The position numbers and the translations under genes were made by a program. The notes under the pieces are model-generated. The model had not been told where the DNA came from. It saw only the letters and a program-made list of their open reading frames with translations, and made no database searches. A stretch of DNA of 54,128 nucleotides from Pseudonocardia sp. SCN 73-27 (lineage in GTDB: Bacteria; Actinomycetota; Actinomycetes; Mycobacteriales; Pseudonocardiaceae), in contig MEGH01000028.1 of NCBI GenBank assembly GCA_001725415.1, positions 1-54,128 of the forward strand, in the 5' to 3' direction. Each line of letters begins with the position of its first letter. Position 1 is the stretch's first letter. Below are positions 24,600 to 32,801 of this stretch, in pieces.

Positions 24600-25648
24600 C
24601 TCTCCCACGGACCATGCGGGCGGCCCGGCTCCGCGAGATCGACGGCGCCGTCCGGCTCGTCGTCGACGAGGTCGACGTGCCGACCCCCGGCCCCGGCGAG
24701 GTGCTGATCCGGGTCCGGGCGTGCGGGCTCAACCAGGTCGACCTGCTCACCCGCGACGGCAAGACCCCCGCCGACGTCCCGTTGCCGCACGTCTCGGGCA
24801 CCGAGGTCGCGGGCGACGTCGCCGCCGTCGGCGAGGGCGTCAGGAAGTGGCGCGGCGGCGAGCGTGTGGTCGTCGATCCCGTGCTGAGCTGCGGGGAGTG
24901 CGCGTTCTGCCGCGTCGGACGCGACAACATGTGCCTGCGTGGACGCATCTACGGCGTCCAGACCCACGGCGGGTACGCCGAGTACGCGATCGCCCCGGCC
25001 GCGCAGTTGCTCCCGCTGCCCGACCACATGGACCACTCCACCGCCGCGGCCGTCGCGGTCACCGGCCCGACGGCCTGGCACATGCTGCGCCGCCGTGCCG
25101 ACGTCCGCGTCGGCGAGGACGTCCTGGTCATCGCCGCGGGTGCCGGGATCGGCGTACTCGCCGTGCAGATCGCCCGGCTCGCGGGCGCGCGCGTCATCGC
25201 GACCGCGGGCAGCCCCGACAAGATGTCGCGCGCCGTCGACCTGGGCGCCGACCACGTCGTCAACCACCGCGACCCCGAGTGGGCCGATCAGGTCCGGACG
25301 TGGACCGGCGGGCGCGGCGTCGACCTGGTGTTCGAGCACGTCGGTGCGGCGACCTGGGAGGGCAGCCTGCACGCCATGGCCCGCGGCGGGCGCCTGGTCA
25401 CCTCGGGCGGGCACTCGGGCTTCACCGTCTCGCTCGACCTGTGGCACCTGTTCGTCAAGGAGCACACCGTCATCGGGTCGTTCGCGGGGTCGCGCCAGGA
25501 CCTCGTCGACGTCCTCGACCTGGTGGGGCGCGGGGAGATCCGGCCCGTCGTGCAGGACACCGTCGGCCTCGACGGAATTGAAGGGGCGCAACGACTTCTG
25601 GAGGACCGCGGCGTGTTCGGCAAGCTGTTGCTGGACCCGACGCGCTAG
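24596..25648 (+). CDS. Zinc-type medium-chain dehydrogenase/reductase
   Basis: 350 aa from a GTG start. GroES-like domain with CGLNQVDLLTRDG and the structural zinc loop CGECAFCRVGRDNMC, then a Rossmann domain with GAGAGIGVLAVQIARLAGA. The catalytic zinc Cys position reads Asn (CGLNQVD), as in quinone-oxidoreductase-like members, so it may act as an enoyl or quinone reductase rather than a zinc alcohol dehydrogenase. Sits between a crotonase and an MmgE/PrpD gene in the catabolic operon. Confidence 0.87.
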   Translation: MTLPRTMRAARLREIDGAVRLVVDEVDVPTPGPGEVLIRVRACGLNQVDLLTRDGKTPADVPLPHVSGTEVAGDVAAVGEGVRKWRGGERVVVDPVLSCGECAFCRVGRDNMCLRGRIYGVQTHGGYAEYAIAPAAQLLPLPDHMDHSTAAAVAVTGPTAWHMLRRRADVRVGEDVLVIAAGAGIGVLAVQIARLAGARVIATAGSPDKMSRAVDLGADHVVNHRDPEWADQVRTWTGGRGVDLVFEHVGAATWEGSLHAMARGGRLVTSGGHSGFTVSLDLWHLFVKEHTVIGSFAGSRQDLVDVLDLVGRGEIRPVVQDTVGLDGIEGAQRLLEDRGVFGKLLLDPTR

Positions 25649-25662
25649 ATCGGGGGATCTGG

Positions 25663-27000
25663 ATGAGCACGATTTCCGAGCGGGTCGCGGACTTCACCAG
25701 CGGCCTCACCACCGACGCGCTGCCTGCCGACGTCGTCGAGAAGATCCGGGTGACGCTGCTGCACAACCTGGCCGTCGCGCTGGCCGACGACGTCGTCACC
25801 GGGGTGTCGTTCCGCTACGCCGACGCCGTGGGCGACGGGACCGGCGCGCGGCTGTTCCGCACCGGCGCCGCCGTCGCACCCGACACCGCGGCGTTCGTCA
25901 ACGCGACGATGATCCACGCCCGCGCCCAGGACGACGTCTACTTCCCGGGGCTCACCCACGTCGGTGCGACGCTGACCCCGGCCGTGCTGGCGCTGGGGGA
26001 GGAGCTCGACGCCTCCGGCGAGGAGCTGATCGCCGCGCTCGCCGCCGGGTACGAGACCGCGGGCGCGCTGTCGCAGGGCTTCGCGCCCCGCACCACTCCG
26101 CGTGGGTTCCGCGCGACCGGCGTCTACGGCGTCCTCGGTGCCGCCGCGGGCGCCGCTCGGCTGCTGGGGCTCGACGCCGCGACCACCACGAATGCGATCG
26201 GCATCGCGACGAGCCTCGCCGGTGGCACCAACCAGACGTGGGTCGCGGGCAGTCAGGAGTGGCTGTTCCAGGTCGGCTTCTGCGCGCGCAACGGCCTGCT
26301 CGCCGCCCGACTCGCCGCGGCCGGTGGGACCGGTGCACCCGACGCCTTCGAAGGGTCCCAAGGCTTCTACCGCGCCCTGCTCGGCGAGGAGACCGACCTC
26401 GCCGCCGTCGCGACCGACCTCGGATCGTCGTGGCGGGTCCGCGAGGTGACCTACAAGCCGCTGCCGGTGTGCGCGATCCTGCAGTCGCCGGTCACCGACG
26501 TCCTCGGCCTGCGCGACAAGCACGAGCTGACCCCCGAGCTGGTCGGCGCCGCCCGGCTCACGCTCTCGCCCGGCGAGGCCGCCTACCCCGGAACCGACTC
26601 CGTCGGCCCCTTCCGCGGCGCCGGCGACGCGCTGATGAGCGCTCAGTTCTGCCTGGCCGTCGCGCTGGAGAAGGGCACCGTCACCGCTTCGGACCTGCTG
26701 CGCACCGACGACTCCGCACTGCTCGACCTGGCCCGGCGGATCGAGATCGTCCCCGACCCCGCGATGGAGTCGCGGTCGTTCAAGCTCGAGATCGACCTGC
26801 GTGACGGCGGCCGCGTCGAGCACGTCAGCGAGGACGGCGCCGCCGACTTCAACTGGGACCGCGCCGCGCTGCTCGCCCAGATCCAGGTGATGGCGGGCGA
26901 GCTGCCGTCGCCGGACGTCGTCCAGGGCCTCGTCGACACCGTGCTCGACGTCGAGAACCGGTCGGTGCGCGACGTCGTGTCGGCGACGGTGACGCGATGA
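25663..27000 (+). CDS. MmgE/PrpD family protein (2-methylcitrate-dehydratase-like)
   Basis: 445 aa. The MmgE/PrpD fold is shown by an all-helical N-terminal region containing GRALFRTG-like and MIHARAQDDVYFPGLTHVGATLTPAVLAL elements, GVYGVLGAAAGAARLLGLDA, and a C-terminal lid. Family enzymes dehydrate methylcitrate, isomerise itaconate or aconitate, or act on uncharacterised catabolites. The HARAQDD element replaces the usual HxLDFDD, so a substrate other than methylcitrate is likely. No prpB or prpC gene is nearby. Overlaps the MaoC-like gene by ATGA. Confidence 0.87.
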   Translation: MSTISERVADFTSGLTTDALPADVVEKIRVTLLHNLAVALADDVVTGVSFRYADAVGDGTGARLFRTGAAVAPDTAAFVNATMIHARAQDDVYFPGLTHVGATLTPAVLALGEELDASGEELIAALAAGYETAGALSQGFAPRTTPRGFRATGVYGVLGAAAGAARLLGLDAATTTNAIGIATSLAGGTNQTWVAGSQEWLFQVGFCARNGLLAARLAAAGGTGAPDAFEGSQGFYRALLGEETDLAAVATDLGSSWRVREVTYKPLPVCAILQSPVTDVLGLRDKHELTPELVGAARLTLSPGEAAYPGTDSVGPFRGAGDALMSAQFCLAVALEKGTVTASDLLRTDDSALLDLARRIEIVPDPAMESRSFKLEIDLRDGGRVEHVSEDGAADFNWDRAALLAQIQVMAGELPSPDVVQGLVDTVLDVENRSVRDVVSATVTR

Positions 27001-27503
27001 CGGCCGCCATCGACGAGGCGTACGAGAGGGCGCTCGCGGGCGTCGGCAAGGTCCAGGAGATCCGGATCGGCGTTCTCGACGAGCGTGCACTGCAACGGTT
27101 CTCCCTGGTCGTCGGGCACACCGACGCGGCACATCAGGACCCGGCCGCGGCCGCCGAGCTCGGGTACGACGGGCTGCTCGCCGCACCGCTGTACCTGTCC
27201 GCGGTGCTCGGCTGGGACACCGGGCCCGCCGAGTCGGACCTGCTCGCCGACGGCAACTCCACGACCCCGCTCGGCGACGTCGACGTCGCCGGGCTGCGGC
27301 TCATGGGCGGCGGCCAGGACCTGACGTTCCACGAGCCCGTCGTCGCCGGGCTCGACGTCACGATGCACGCGGAGGTCACGGCGGTGACGCGCAAGGAGGG
27401 CCGGTCAGGCCCGCTGCTGGTGCTGGAGGTCCACCGGCGCTACGTCGACGCCGGCGACGGGCGGCTGCTCGTCGAGTGCCACGAGAGCTTCCTCGCCCGA
27501 TGA
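26997..27503 (+). CDS. MaoC-like hydratase, FAS1-dehydratase N-terminal type
   Basis: 168 aa hot-dog-fold protein. The pattern RFSLVVGHTDAAHQDPAAAAELGYDGLLAAPLYLS and later EPVVAGLDVTMHAEVTAV matches the N-terminal FAS1_DH half of split MaoC hydratases. In two-gene systems one subunit binds the acyl-CoA and the other carries the catalytic Asp/His. It overlaps the next gene, which carries the other half, so a heterodimeric enoyl-CoA hydratase is inferred. Confidence 0.83.
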   Translation: MTAAIDEAYERALAGVGKVQEIRIGVLDERALQRFSLVVGHTDAAHQDPAAAAELGYDGLLAAPLYLSAVLGWDTGPAESDLLADGNSTTPLGDVDVAGLRLMGGGQDLTFHEPVVAGLDVTMHAEVTAVTRKEGRSGPLLVLEVHRRYVDAGDGRLLVECHESFLAR

Positions 27504-27925
27504 GCGGCACCTACCCCGAAGCGGGCGACGTGAAGGTCGGGGACACCGTCGGCGAGCTCGTCGTCACCCCCACCGAGATCACCCTGTTCCGGTTCAGCGC
27601 CCTGACGTGGAACCCGCACCGCATCCACTTCGACACCCCCTACGCCGCCACCGAGGGCTACCCGGGCCCGCTCGTGCACGCACACCTGCACGGCTCCTAC
27701 CTGGCCCGGCTCGTCGTCGGGTGGGCGGGGCCGCGGGCGCGGCTCACCCGTTTCCGCTGGCAGAACCGCCAGTACGCGATCCCCGGCGACGAGCTGCGCG
27801 TCACCGGGACCGTCACCGCGGTGAACGGGCGGCTCGTCGACTGCGAGCTGGCCGAGACCAACCAGCGCGGCGAGACGTGCGCTCCGGGCTGGGCGACGGT
27901 AGAGCTACCGGAGAAGAACTCGTGA
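27500..27925 (+). CDS. MaoC-like hydratase, catalytic-half type
   Basis: 141 aa. The hydratase-2 region is RFSALTWNPHRIHFDTPYAA, with Asn/His near the family's catalytic Asp/His positions, followed by GPLVHAHLHGSYLARL. Start ATG 27500 overlaps the stop of the FAS1_DH-like gene. Together they should hydrate an enoyl-CoA in the same pathway as the adjacent ligase. Confidence 0.85.
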   Translation: MSGTYPEAGDVKVGDTVGELVVTPTEITLFRFSALTWNPHRIHFDTPYAATEGYPGPLVHAHLHGSYLARLVVGWAGPRARLTRFRWQNRQYAIPGDELRVTGTVTAVNGRLVDCELAETNQRGETCAPGWATVELPEKNS

Positions 27926-27965
27926 CCCCACCGCGACTCGTGCCGACACGGCGAGGAGAAGACCC

Positions 27966-29513
27966 GTGCACGACCTGATCGGCGACCGGACCCTGCGCGA
28001 CCTGCTCGACGAGCGCACGGCCCGCAACCCGGAGAAGCCCTGGATCGTCTACGAGGACGCCGAGGGCACCGTCACCGAGTACAGCTACCTCGAGATGTCG
28101 CGGCGCGTCGACGAGCTCGCCGCCGGGCTCGCGGCACTCGGCGTCGGCAAGGGCGACCGGGTGACGATCCACCTGCGCAACAGCCCCGAGGTCATCGAGG
28201 CCTGGTTCGCCCTTGCGACGCTGGGCGCGGTGTTCGTGCCGTCGAACGTCGCCAACACGGCGGGGGAGATCCAGCACGTCGTCTCCTACTCGGAGTCGGT
28301 CGCGGTGATCACCCAGCCGCTGTTCGCCGACGTCGTCGCGGCCGCGGTCGCCGACTGCCCGTCGGTGCGCCACACCCTGATGGCGCGCACCGGTTCCGCG
28401 CCCGAGGGCACCCTGCTGCTCGACGAGCAACGTCTCGCCGGCGCCACCCCTCCCGACAACGGCGTCACCTCCGACGACGTCGTCGAGATGATCTTCACGT
28501 CCGGCACGACGGCCCGGCCCAAGGGTGTGCTGCTCACCCACGCCAACGCGCTGCACTCCGGCGAGCGCTCGTCGCGGGCGCTGCTGCTCGACTCCTCCGA
28601 GCGCTGCCTGACGTCGCTGCCGGTGTTCCACGTCAACGCCCAGTCGCTGACGGTGCTGTCGTCGCTGACCGTCGGCGGCACCGCGATCGTGTTGGAGGAG
28701 TACCGGGCCACCCGGTTCTGGGACCAGGTCCGCGCCCACAGGGCCACGCAGATCAGCCTCGTCGCGATGCAGGCCCGCACCCTCCTCGCCCAGCCGCCGC
28801 GCGACACCGCCGAGCACGACGTCCGCCGTGTCTTCTACGCCCTCAACATCACCGTCGACGAGCGCGACACGTTCGAGAAGCGCTACGGCGTCGAACTCGT
28901 CAACGGATACGGGCTGTCCGAGGCGATGACGCTCGTGACCGTCGCGCCGGTGTTCGGGCCCAAGCGCTGGCCGTCGATCGGGGTGCCGCTGCACGACCGG
29001 GTCGTCAAGCTCGTCGACGCCGAGGGCAACGAGGTCCCGCGCGGCGAGGTCGGCGAGATCGTCGTGCAGGGCCGGCCCGGCCGCACGCTGATGCTCGGCT
29101 ACCACAACGACCCGGAGGCGACGGCCCGCACGCTCGTCGACGGCTGGCTGCACACCGGCGACAACGCCTACGTCGACGAGAAGGGCTACTTCTACTTCTT
29201 CGACCGCGGCAAGGACATGATCAAGCGCGCGGGCGAGAACGTGTCGACGGTCGAGGTCGAGTCGGTGCTGCTCGACCACCCGGAGATCGTCGAGGCTGCC
29301 GTGATCGGCGTCGTCGACCCGATCCGCGACGAGGCCGTCAAGGCGTTCGTCGCGCTCGCCGCGGGCAGCACGCTCACCGTCGAGGCGATCCAGGAGCACT
29401 GCGCCACACGGCTCGCCAAGTTCAAGGTGCCGACGATCGTCGACATCCGCGAGGAGCTGCCCAAGACCTCGATCGGCAAGATCGAGAAGAAGCTCTTGCG
29501 CGGCGAGGGGTAG
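27966..29513 (+). CDS. Acyl-CoA synthetase / acid-CoA ligase (AMP-forming)
   Basis: 515 aa from GTG. ANL-superfamily motifs are complete: P-loop MIFTSGTTARPKGV, NGYGLSEAMT, the hinge DGWLHTGDNAYVDEKGYFYFFDRGKDMIKRAGENV and the C-terminal catalytic Lys in KTSIGKIEKK. It activates a carboxylic acid to its CoA ester through an acyl-AMP. The closest look is to carnitine/crotonobetaine or medium-chain ligases. It should prime the imported substrate for the crotonase and MaoC steps encoded upstream. Confidence 0.92.
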   Translation: MHDLIGDRTLRDLLDERTARNPEKPWIVYEDAEGTVTEYSYLEMSRRVDELAAGLAALGVGKGDRVTIHLRNSPEVIEAWFALATLGAVFVPSNVANTAGEIQHVVSYSESVAVITQPLFADVVAAAVADCPSVRHTLMARTGSAPEGTLLLDEQRLAGATPPDNGVTSDDVVEMIFTSGTTARPKGVLLTHANALHSGERSSRALLLDSSERCLTSLPVFHVNAQSLTVLSSLTVGGTAIVLEEYRATRFWDQVRAHRATQISLVAMQARTLLAQPPRDTAEHDVRRVFYALNITVDERDTFEKRYGVELVNGYGLSEAMTLVTVAPVFGPKRWPSIGVPLHDRVVKLVDAEGNEVPRGEVGEIVVQGRPGRTLMLGYHNDPEATARTLVDGWLHTGDNAYVDEKGYFYFFDRGKDMIKRAGENVSTVEVESVLLDHPEIVEAAVIGVVDPIRDEAVKAFVALAAGSTLTVEAIQEHCATRLAKFKVPTIVDIREELPKTSIGKIEKKLLRGEG

Positions 29514-29522
29514 GGCCGACGC

Positions 29523-30119
29523 GTGGACGGGGGGTCGTCGCGGCACCGGGAGATCGTGCAGGCGGCCGCGCGGCTGTTCGACGAGCGCGGCTACCACCAC
29601 ACCTCGATGGACGACATCGCCACGGCGGTGGGGATCAAGAAGCCGACCCTCTACCACCACGTCCCCAGCAAGGGCCGCATCCTCGTCTGGATCCACGACG
29701 ACCTCGCCGACCGGCTGCTGGGCCGGCTGCGGGACCGGCTCGGCTCCGGCGCACCGCCCGCGGCGATCCTGCTGGGCGTGCTCGAGGACCATCTCGAGCT
29801 GCTCGACCGCGAGCCGTCCAACCTGCGCTGCTACTACGAGCACCGCCGCGAGCTGCCGCCCGAGGACCAGGCCAACTCGCGGGCCCGCCGCGACGAGTAC
29901 TTCGCCGCGACGCTGAAGGTCGTCGAGGACGGCGGGGCCCGCGGCGACTTCGCGGTCACCGACCCCCGGCTGACGACGCTGGCGTTCTTCGGCATCTGCA
30001 ACTGGTCGTACCAGTGGTACCGGCCGGGCGGCGTGATGTCGGCGCACGCGATCGCCGTCAGCTTCTGGCAGTGCTTCCTGTCCGGGATCGCGGCGACCTG
30101 TACTGGTCCTGCTCCCTGA
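29523..30119 (+). CDS. TetR family regulator (paralogue 2)
   Basis: 198 aa from GTG. The HTH (EIVQAAARLFDERGYHHTSM, then GIKKPTLYHHVPSK) and ligand domain (LRCYYEHRRELP, FFGICNWSYQWYRPGG) closely parallel the TetR at 16848, so the two are paralogues. As last gene of the transporter-ligase operon, 10 bases after the ligase, it would rise with its targets. Two regulators sharing one operator may sense different CoA intermediates. Confidence 0.92.
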   Translation: MDGGSSRHREIVQAAARLFDERGYHHTSMDDIATAVGIKKPTLYHHVPSKGRILVWIHDDLADRLLGRLRDRLGSGAPPAAILLGVLEDHLELLDREPSNLRCYYEHRRELPPEDQANSRARRDEYFAATLKVVEDGGARGDFAVTDPRLTTLAFFGICNWSYQWYRPGGVMSAHAIAVSFWQCFLSGIAATCTGPAP

Positions 30120-30176
30120 GAGGTACATCTCCCTCGGTGCGGTCCCACCTGGGGGTATGTTGTCGTCGTCATGACC

Positions 30177-30194
30177 CGACCGACTAGTCGGTCG
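30177..30194. promoter_or_regulatory. TetR-type operator upstream of the Baeyer-Villiger monooxygenase
   Basis: CGACCGAC-TA-GTCGGTCG, perfect palindrome, 20 bases before the monooxygenase start and just ahead of its ribosome binding site (GGAGGGG). At this position it would block initiation. Confidence 0.78.
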
Positions 30195-30214
30195 AGTACT
30201 TGGAGGGGAACCCG

Positions 30215-32179
30215 ATGCCCGACGCCCACCGCGCCACCGGCCCCGTGGGGCTGCCCACCGTCACCGCCGACGACGTGGCCCTGCGCGACGCCCTCGTCGC
30301 GGGCAACATCCCCACGCTGCTGCTCGTGCTGCGCACGCTCACCGGCGACCCCCGTTGGTTCGAGCCGCCCTTCCGGCCCTCGCGCACCATCGCGATGAAC
30401 GACAACGACACCGGCGGCCTGCCCGACGACATCCAGCAGGAGATCCGCGACGCCGTCCTCGACGTGCTGCGCGACCTGCGCGACGGCACCGGGGTGCTCG
30501 CCCCGCCGCCGCTCGACGGCGAGCTGATCGCGATGCTCAGCGAGTCGCTGGGGGAGCAGGTCCCGGCCGAGTACGCCGAGTCGATGGCCGAGGACGCCGG
30601 CTTCGTCCCCTCCGACGTCTTCGACGGCCCGCCGCTCGGTGCCGACCTGACCGTCGTGATCATCGGCGCCGGCATCTCCGGCATCTGCGCCGGCACCGCG
30701 CTGCGCCGCCTCGGCGTGGACGTGACGATCCTCGAACGCAACGACGACGTCGGCGGCACCTGGCTCGACAACGACTACCCGGGCGCGGGCGTCGACACCC
30801 CGAGCCACCTCTACGCGTTCTCCTTCGCGCCGTGGGCGAGCTGGACCCGCTACTACGCCAAGCAGCCCGAGATCCTCGACTACCTGCGCCGCGTGGCCGA
30901 CCAGGAGGGCCTGCGGTCGGTCATCCGGTTCGGTACGGAGGTGCTGGGGGCGTCGTGGGATGCGGCGTCGTCGGTATGGCGGGTTCGTGTGCTCTCCGGT
31001 GGGGTCGAGTCGGAGATCGTGTCCGACGTGCTCGTCAGCTCCGTCGGCCAGCTCAACCGGCCCGTGATCCCCGCGCTGCCCGGGCTCGACACGTTCCCCG
31101 GGCCCGCCTTCCACACCGCCGAGTGGGACCACTCCGTCGACCTCGCCGGCAAGCGCGTCGGCGTCGTCGGTACCGGGGCGTCGGCGATGCAGGTCGTGCC
31201 GACGATCGCCGAGCAGGCCGGGTCCGTCGTCGTCTTCCAGCGGTCGCCGCAGTGGGTGGCGCCCAACGGGAACTACCTGCGCGAGGTCGACCCCCGCACC
31301 CAGCTGCTGTTCGAGCAGGTCCCGTACTACCGGCCCTGGTACCGGCTGCGGCTCATGTGGATGTTCCAGGACAAGCTGCACCCGACGCTGCAGCGCGACC
31401 CGTCCTGGCCCGACGCCGACCGCTCGATCAACGCGATCAACGACAAGCACCGCGAGTTCTTCACCCGCTACCTGCGCGAGCAGCTCGGCGACCGCGACGA
31501 CCTCGTCGCGAAGTCGCTGCCCGACTACCCGCCCTACGGCAAGCGGATGCTGCTCGACTGCGACTGGTTCTCCACCCTGCGCCGCGACGACGTCTCACTC
31601 GTCACCTCCGGCGTCGCCGCGATCGACGGCGCCACCGTGGTCACCGACGACGGCGGCCGCCACGACGTCGACGTCCTCGTCTTCGCGACGGGCTTCTCCG
31701 CCCGGAAGATGCTGCACCCCTTGGACATCCGCGGTAGGTCGGGGGAGTCGCTGCGCGAGCGCTGGGGTGACGACGACGCCTGGGCGCACCTGGGCATCGA
31801 GATCCCCGACTTCCCCAACCTGTTCCTGATGTACGGGCCCAACACCAACCTCGGCCACGGCGGCTCGACGATGTTCCACGCCGAGTGCCAGGTGCACTAC
31901 ATGGTCGAGCTGCTGCGCGAGATGGTCGCGGCCGACGTCGCCGCCGTCGAGGTGCGCCAGGAGGTGTGCGACGACTACGTCGCCCGCGTCGACGCCGCCC
32001 ACGAGAACATGATCTGGACTCACCCCGGGATGAGCACCTGGTACCGCAACGCCGCGGGCCGGGTCGTCACCAACAGCCCCTGGAAGCTGCTGGACTACTG
32101 GACGATGACGCGACGCCCCTCCCTCGACGAGCACCTGGTGACGCCGGCACGTCAGAGCTCGTCGAAGGGTGTGGCGTAG
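30215..32179 (+). CDS. Flavin-containing Baeyer-Villiger monooxygenase, HAPMO-like
   Basis: 654 aa. An N-terminal domain of about 140 residues, absent from small BVMOs but present in 4-hydroxyacetophenone monooxygenase, precedes the FAD Rossmann motif VVIIGAGISGICAGTALRRLG, the BVMO fingerprint FPGPAFHTAEWDHS (FxGxxxHxxxW) and the NADPH motif GVVGTGASAMQVVP. BVMOs insert oxygen next to a ketone to give an ester or lactone using NADPH and O2. The N-terminal extension suggests an aryl ketone or bulky cyclic ketone. It is controlled by the same palindrome as the transporter operon. Its last 28 bases overlap the convergent GNAT gene. Confidence 0.93.
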   Translation: MPDAHRATGPVGLPTVTADDVALRDALVAGNIPTLLLVLRTLTGDPRWFEPPFRPSRTIAMNDNDTGGLPDDIQQEIRDAVLDVLRDLRDGTGVLAPPPLDGELIAMLSESLGEQVPAEYAESMAEDAGFVPSDVFDGPPLGADLTVVIIGAGISGICAGTALRRLGVDVTILERNDDVGGTWLDNDYPGAGVDTPSHLYAFSFAPWASWTRYYAKQPEILDYLRRVADQEGLRSVIRFGTEVLGASWDAASSVWRVRVLSGGVESEIVSDVLVSSVGQLNRPVIPALPGLDTFPGPAFHTAEWDHSVDLAGKRVGVVGTGASAMQVVPTIAEQAGSVVVFQRSPQWVAPNGNYLREVDPRTQLLFEQVPYYRPWYRLRLMWMFQDKLHPTLQRDPSWPDADRSINAINDKHREFFTRYLREQLGDRDDLVAKSLPDYPPYGKRMLLDCDWFSTLRRDDVSLVTSGVAAIDGATVVTDDGGRHDVDVLVFATGFSARKMLHPLDIRGRSGESLRERWGDDDAWAHLGIEIPDFPNLFLMYGPNTNLGHGGSTMFHAECQVHYMVELLREMVAADVAAVEVRQEVCDDYVARVDAAHENMIWTHPGMSTWYRNAAGRVVTNSPWKLLDYWTMTRRPSLDEHLVTPARQSSSKGVA

Positions 32180-32673
32180 CGGAACGCGCCCCGCGGGGCG
32201 TCGCCGTCGAGGGCCAGGACCTGGAAGTGGACGCCCCACATCGGGTCCGGCGCCTCGATACCGGCGGTGCGCGAGTCGACGAACCCGAAGCGCCCGTAGA
32301 AGTTCGGGTCGCCGAGCAGCCCGATCAGTCGTTCGTCGCGGTCGCGCGCAACCGCGACGGCGGCGTTGACGAGCGCGCTCCCGATCCCGGTGTTCTGCGC
32401 GTCGGGGAGCACGCCGATCGGCCCGAGCCCCAGCGCCTGCTGCCCGCCGACGTCGGCGCGCGTGCAGATCACGTGCCCCACGACCCGGCCGCCCTCCTCG
32501 GCGACCAGCGACAGCTCCGGCAGGTACCAGGGGCCCTCGCGGAGACGGTCGGTCAGGCCGGCCTCGACCGCCTCGCGCTCGTCGTCGGGTCGCCCGTCGG
32601 CATCGGCGAAGGCGATCAGGTGGACGTCGCGCACGGCGTCGTAATCGGCGGGGGTCTCGGGGCGGATGCGCAC
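32152..32673 (-). CDS. GNAT family N-acetyltransferase
   Basis: 173 aa from a GTG start. Acetyl-CoA-binding motif A is LGPIGVLPDAQNTGIGSALV, followed by LIGLLGDPNFYGRFGF and PDPMWGVHFQVLAL, the pattern of the YhbS-like GNAT group. Substrate unknown. It overlaps the 3' end of the monooxygenase gene on the other strand and is probably independent of it. Confidence 0.9.
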   Translation of the reverse strand: MRIRPETPADYDAVRDVHLIAFADADGRPDDEREAVEAGLTDRLREGPWYLPELSLVAEEGGRVVGHVICTRADVGGQQALGLGPIGVLPDAQNTGIGSALVNAAVAVARDRDERLIGLLGDPNFYGRFGFVDSRTAGIEAPDPMWGVHFQVLALDGDAPRGAFRYATPFDEL

Positions 32674-32755
32674 GTGTGGATGGTCGCCCGGTCCTGCCGG
32701 GGTGTCGACCGGAATACGCGCCCTCCCGCCCGGCGCCGGGCGCACCGGGCCGGTC

Positions 32756-32795
32756 GTGAGCGGCAATGGTCGCCATAGCGACCATTGCCGCTCAC
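32756..32795. repeat. Dispersed 40-base palindromic element (copy 1)
   Basis: GTGAGCGGCAATGGTCGC-CATA-GCGACCATTGCCGCTCAC, a perfect 18-bp stem. The same element recurs at 46192-46231 and as one arm at 35752-35771. Here it lies six bases beyond the alcohol dehydrogenase stop and may end its transcript. Confidence 0.88.
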
Positions 32796-32801
32796 AGGGT
32801 C

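Noticed and set aside
25663-27000. Interpretation as part of a methylcitrate cycle
   Set aside because: No methylcitrate synthase or methylisocitrate lyase genes are nearby, and the active-site motif differs.
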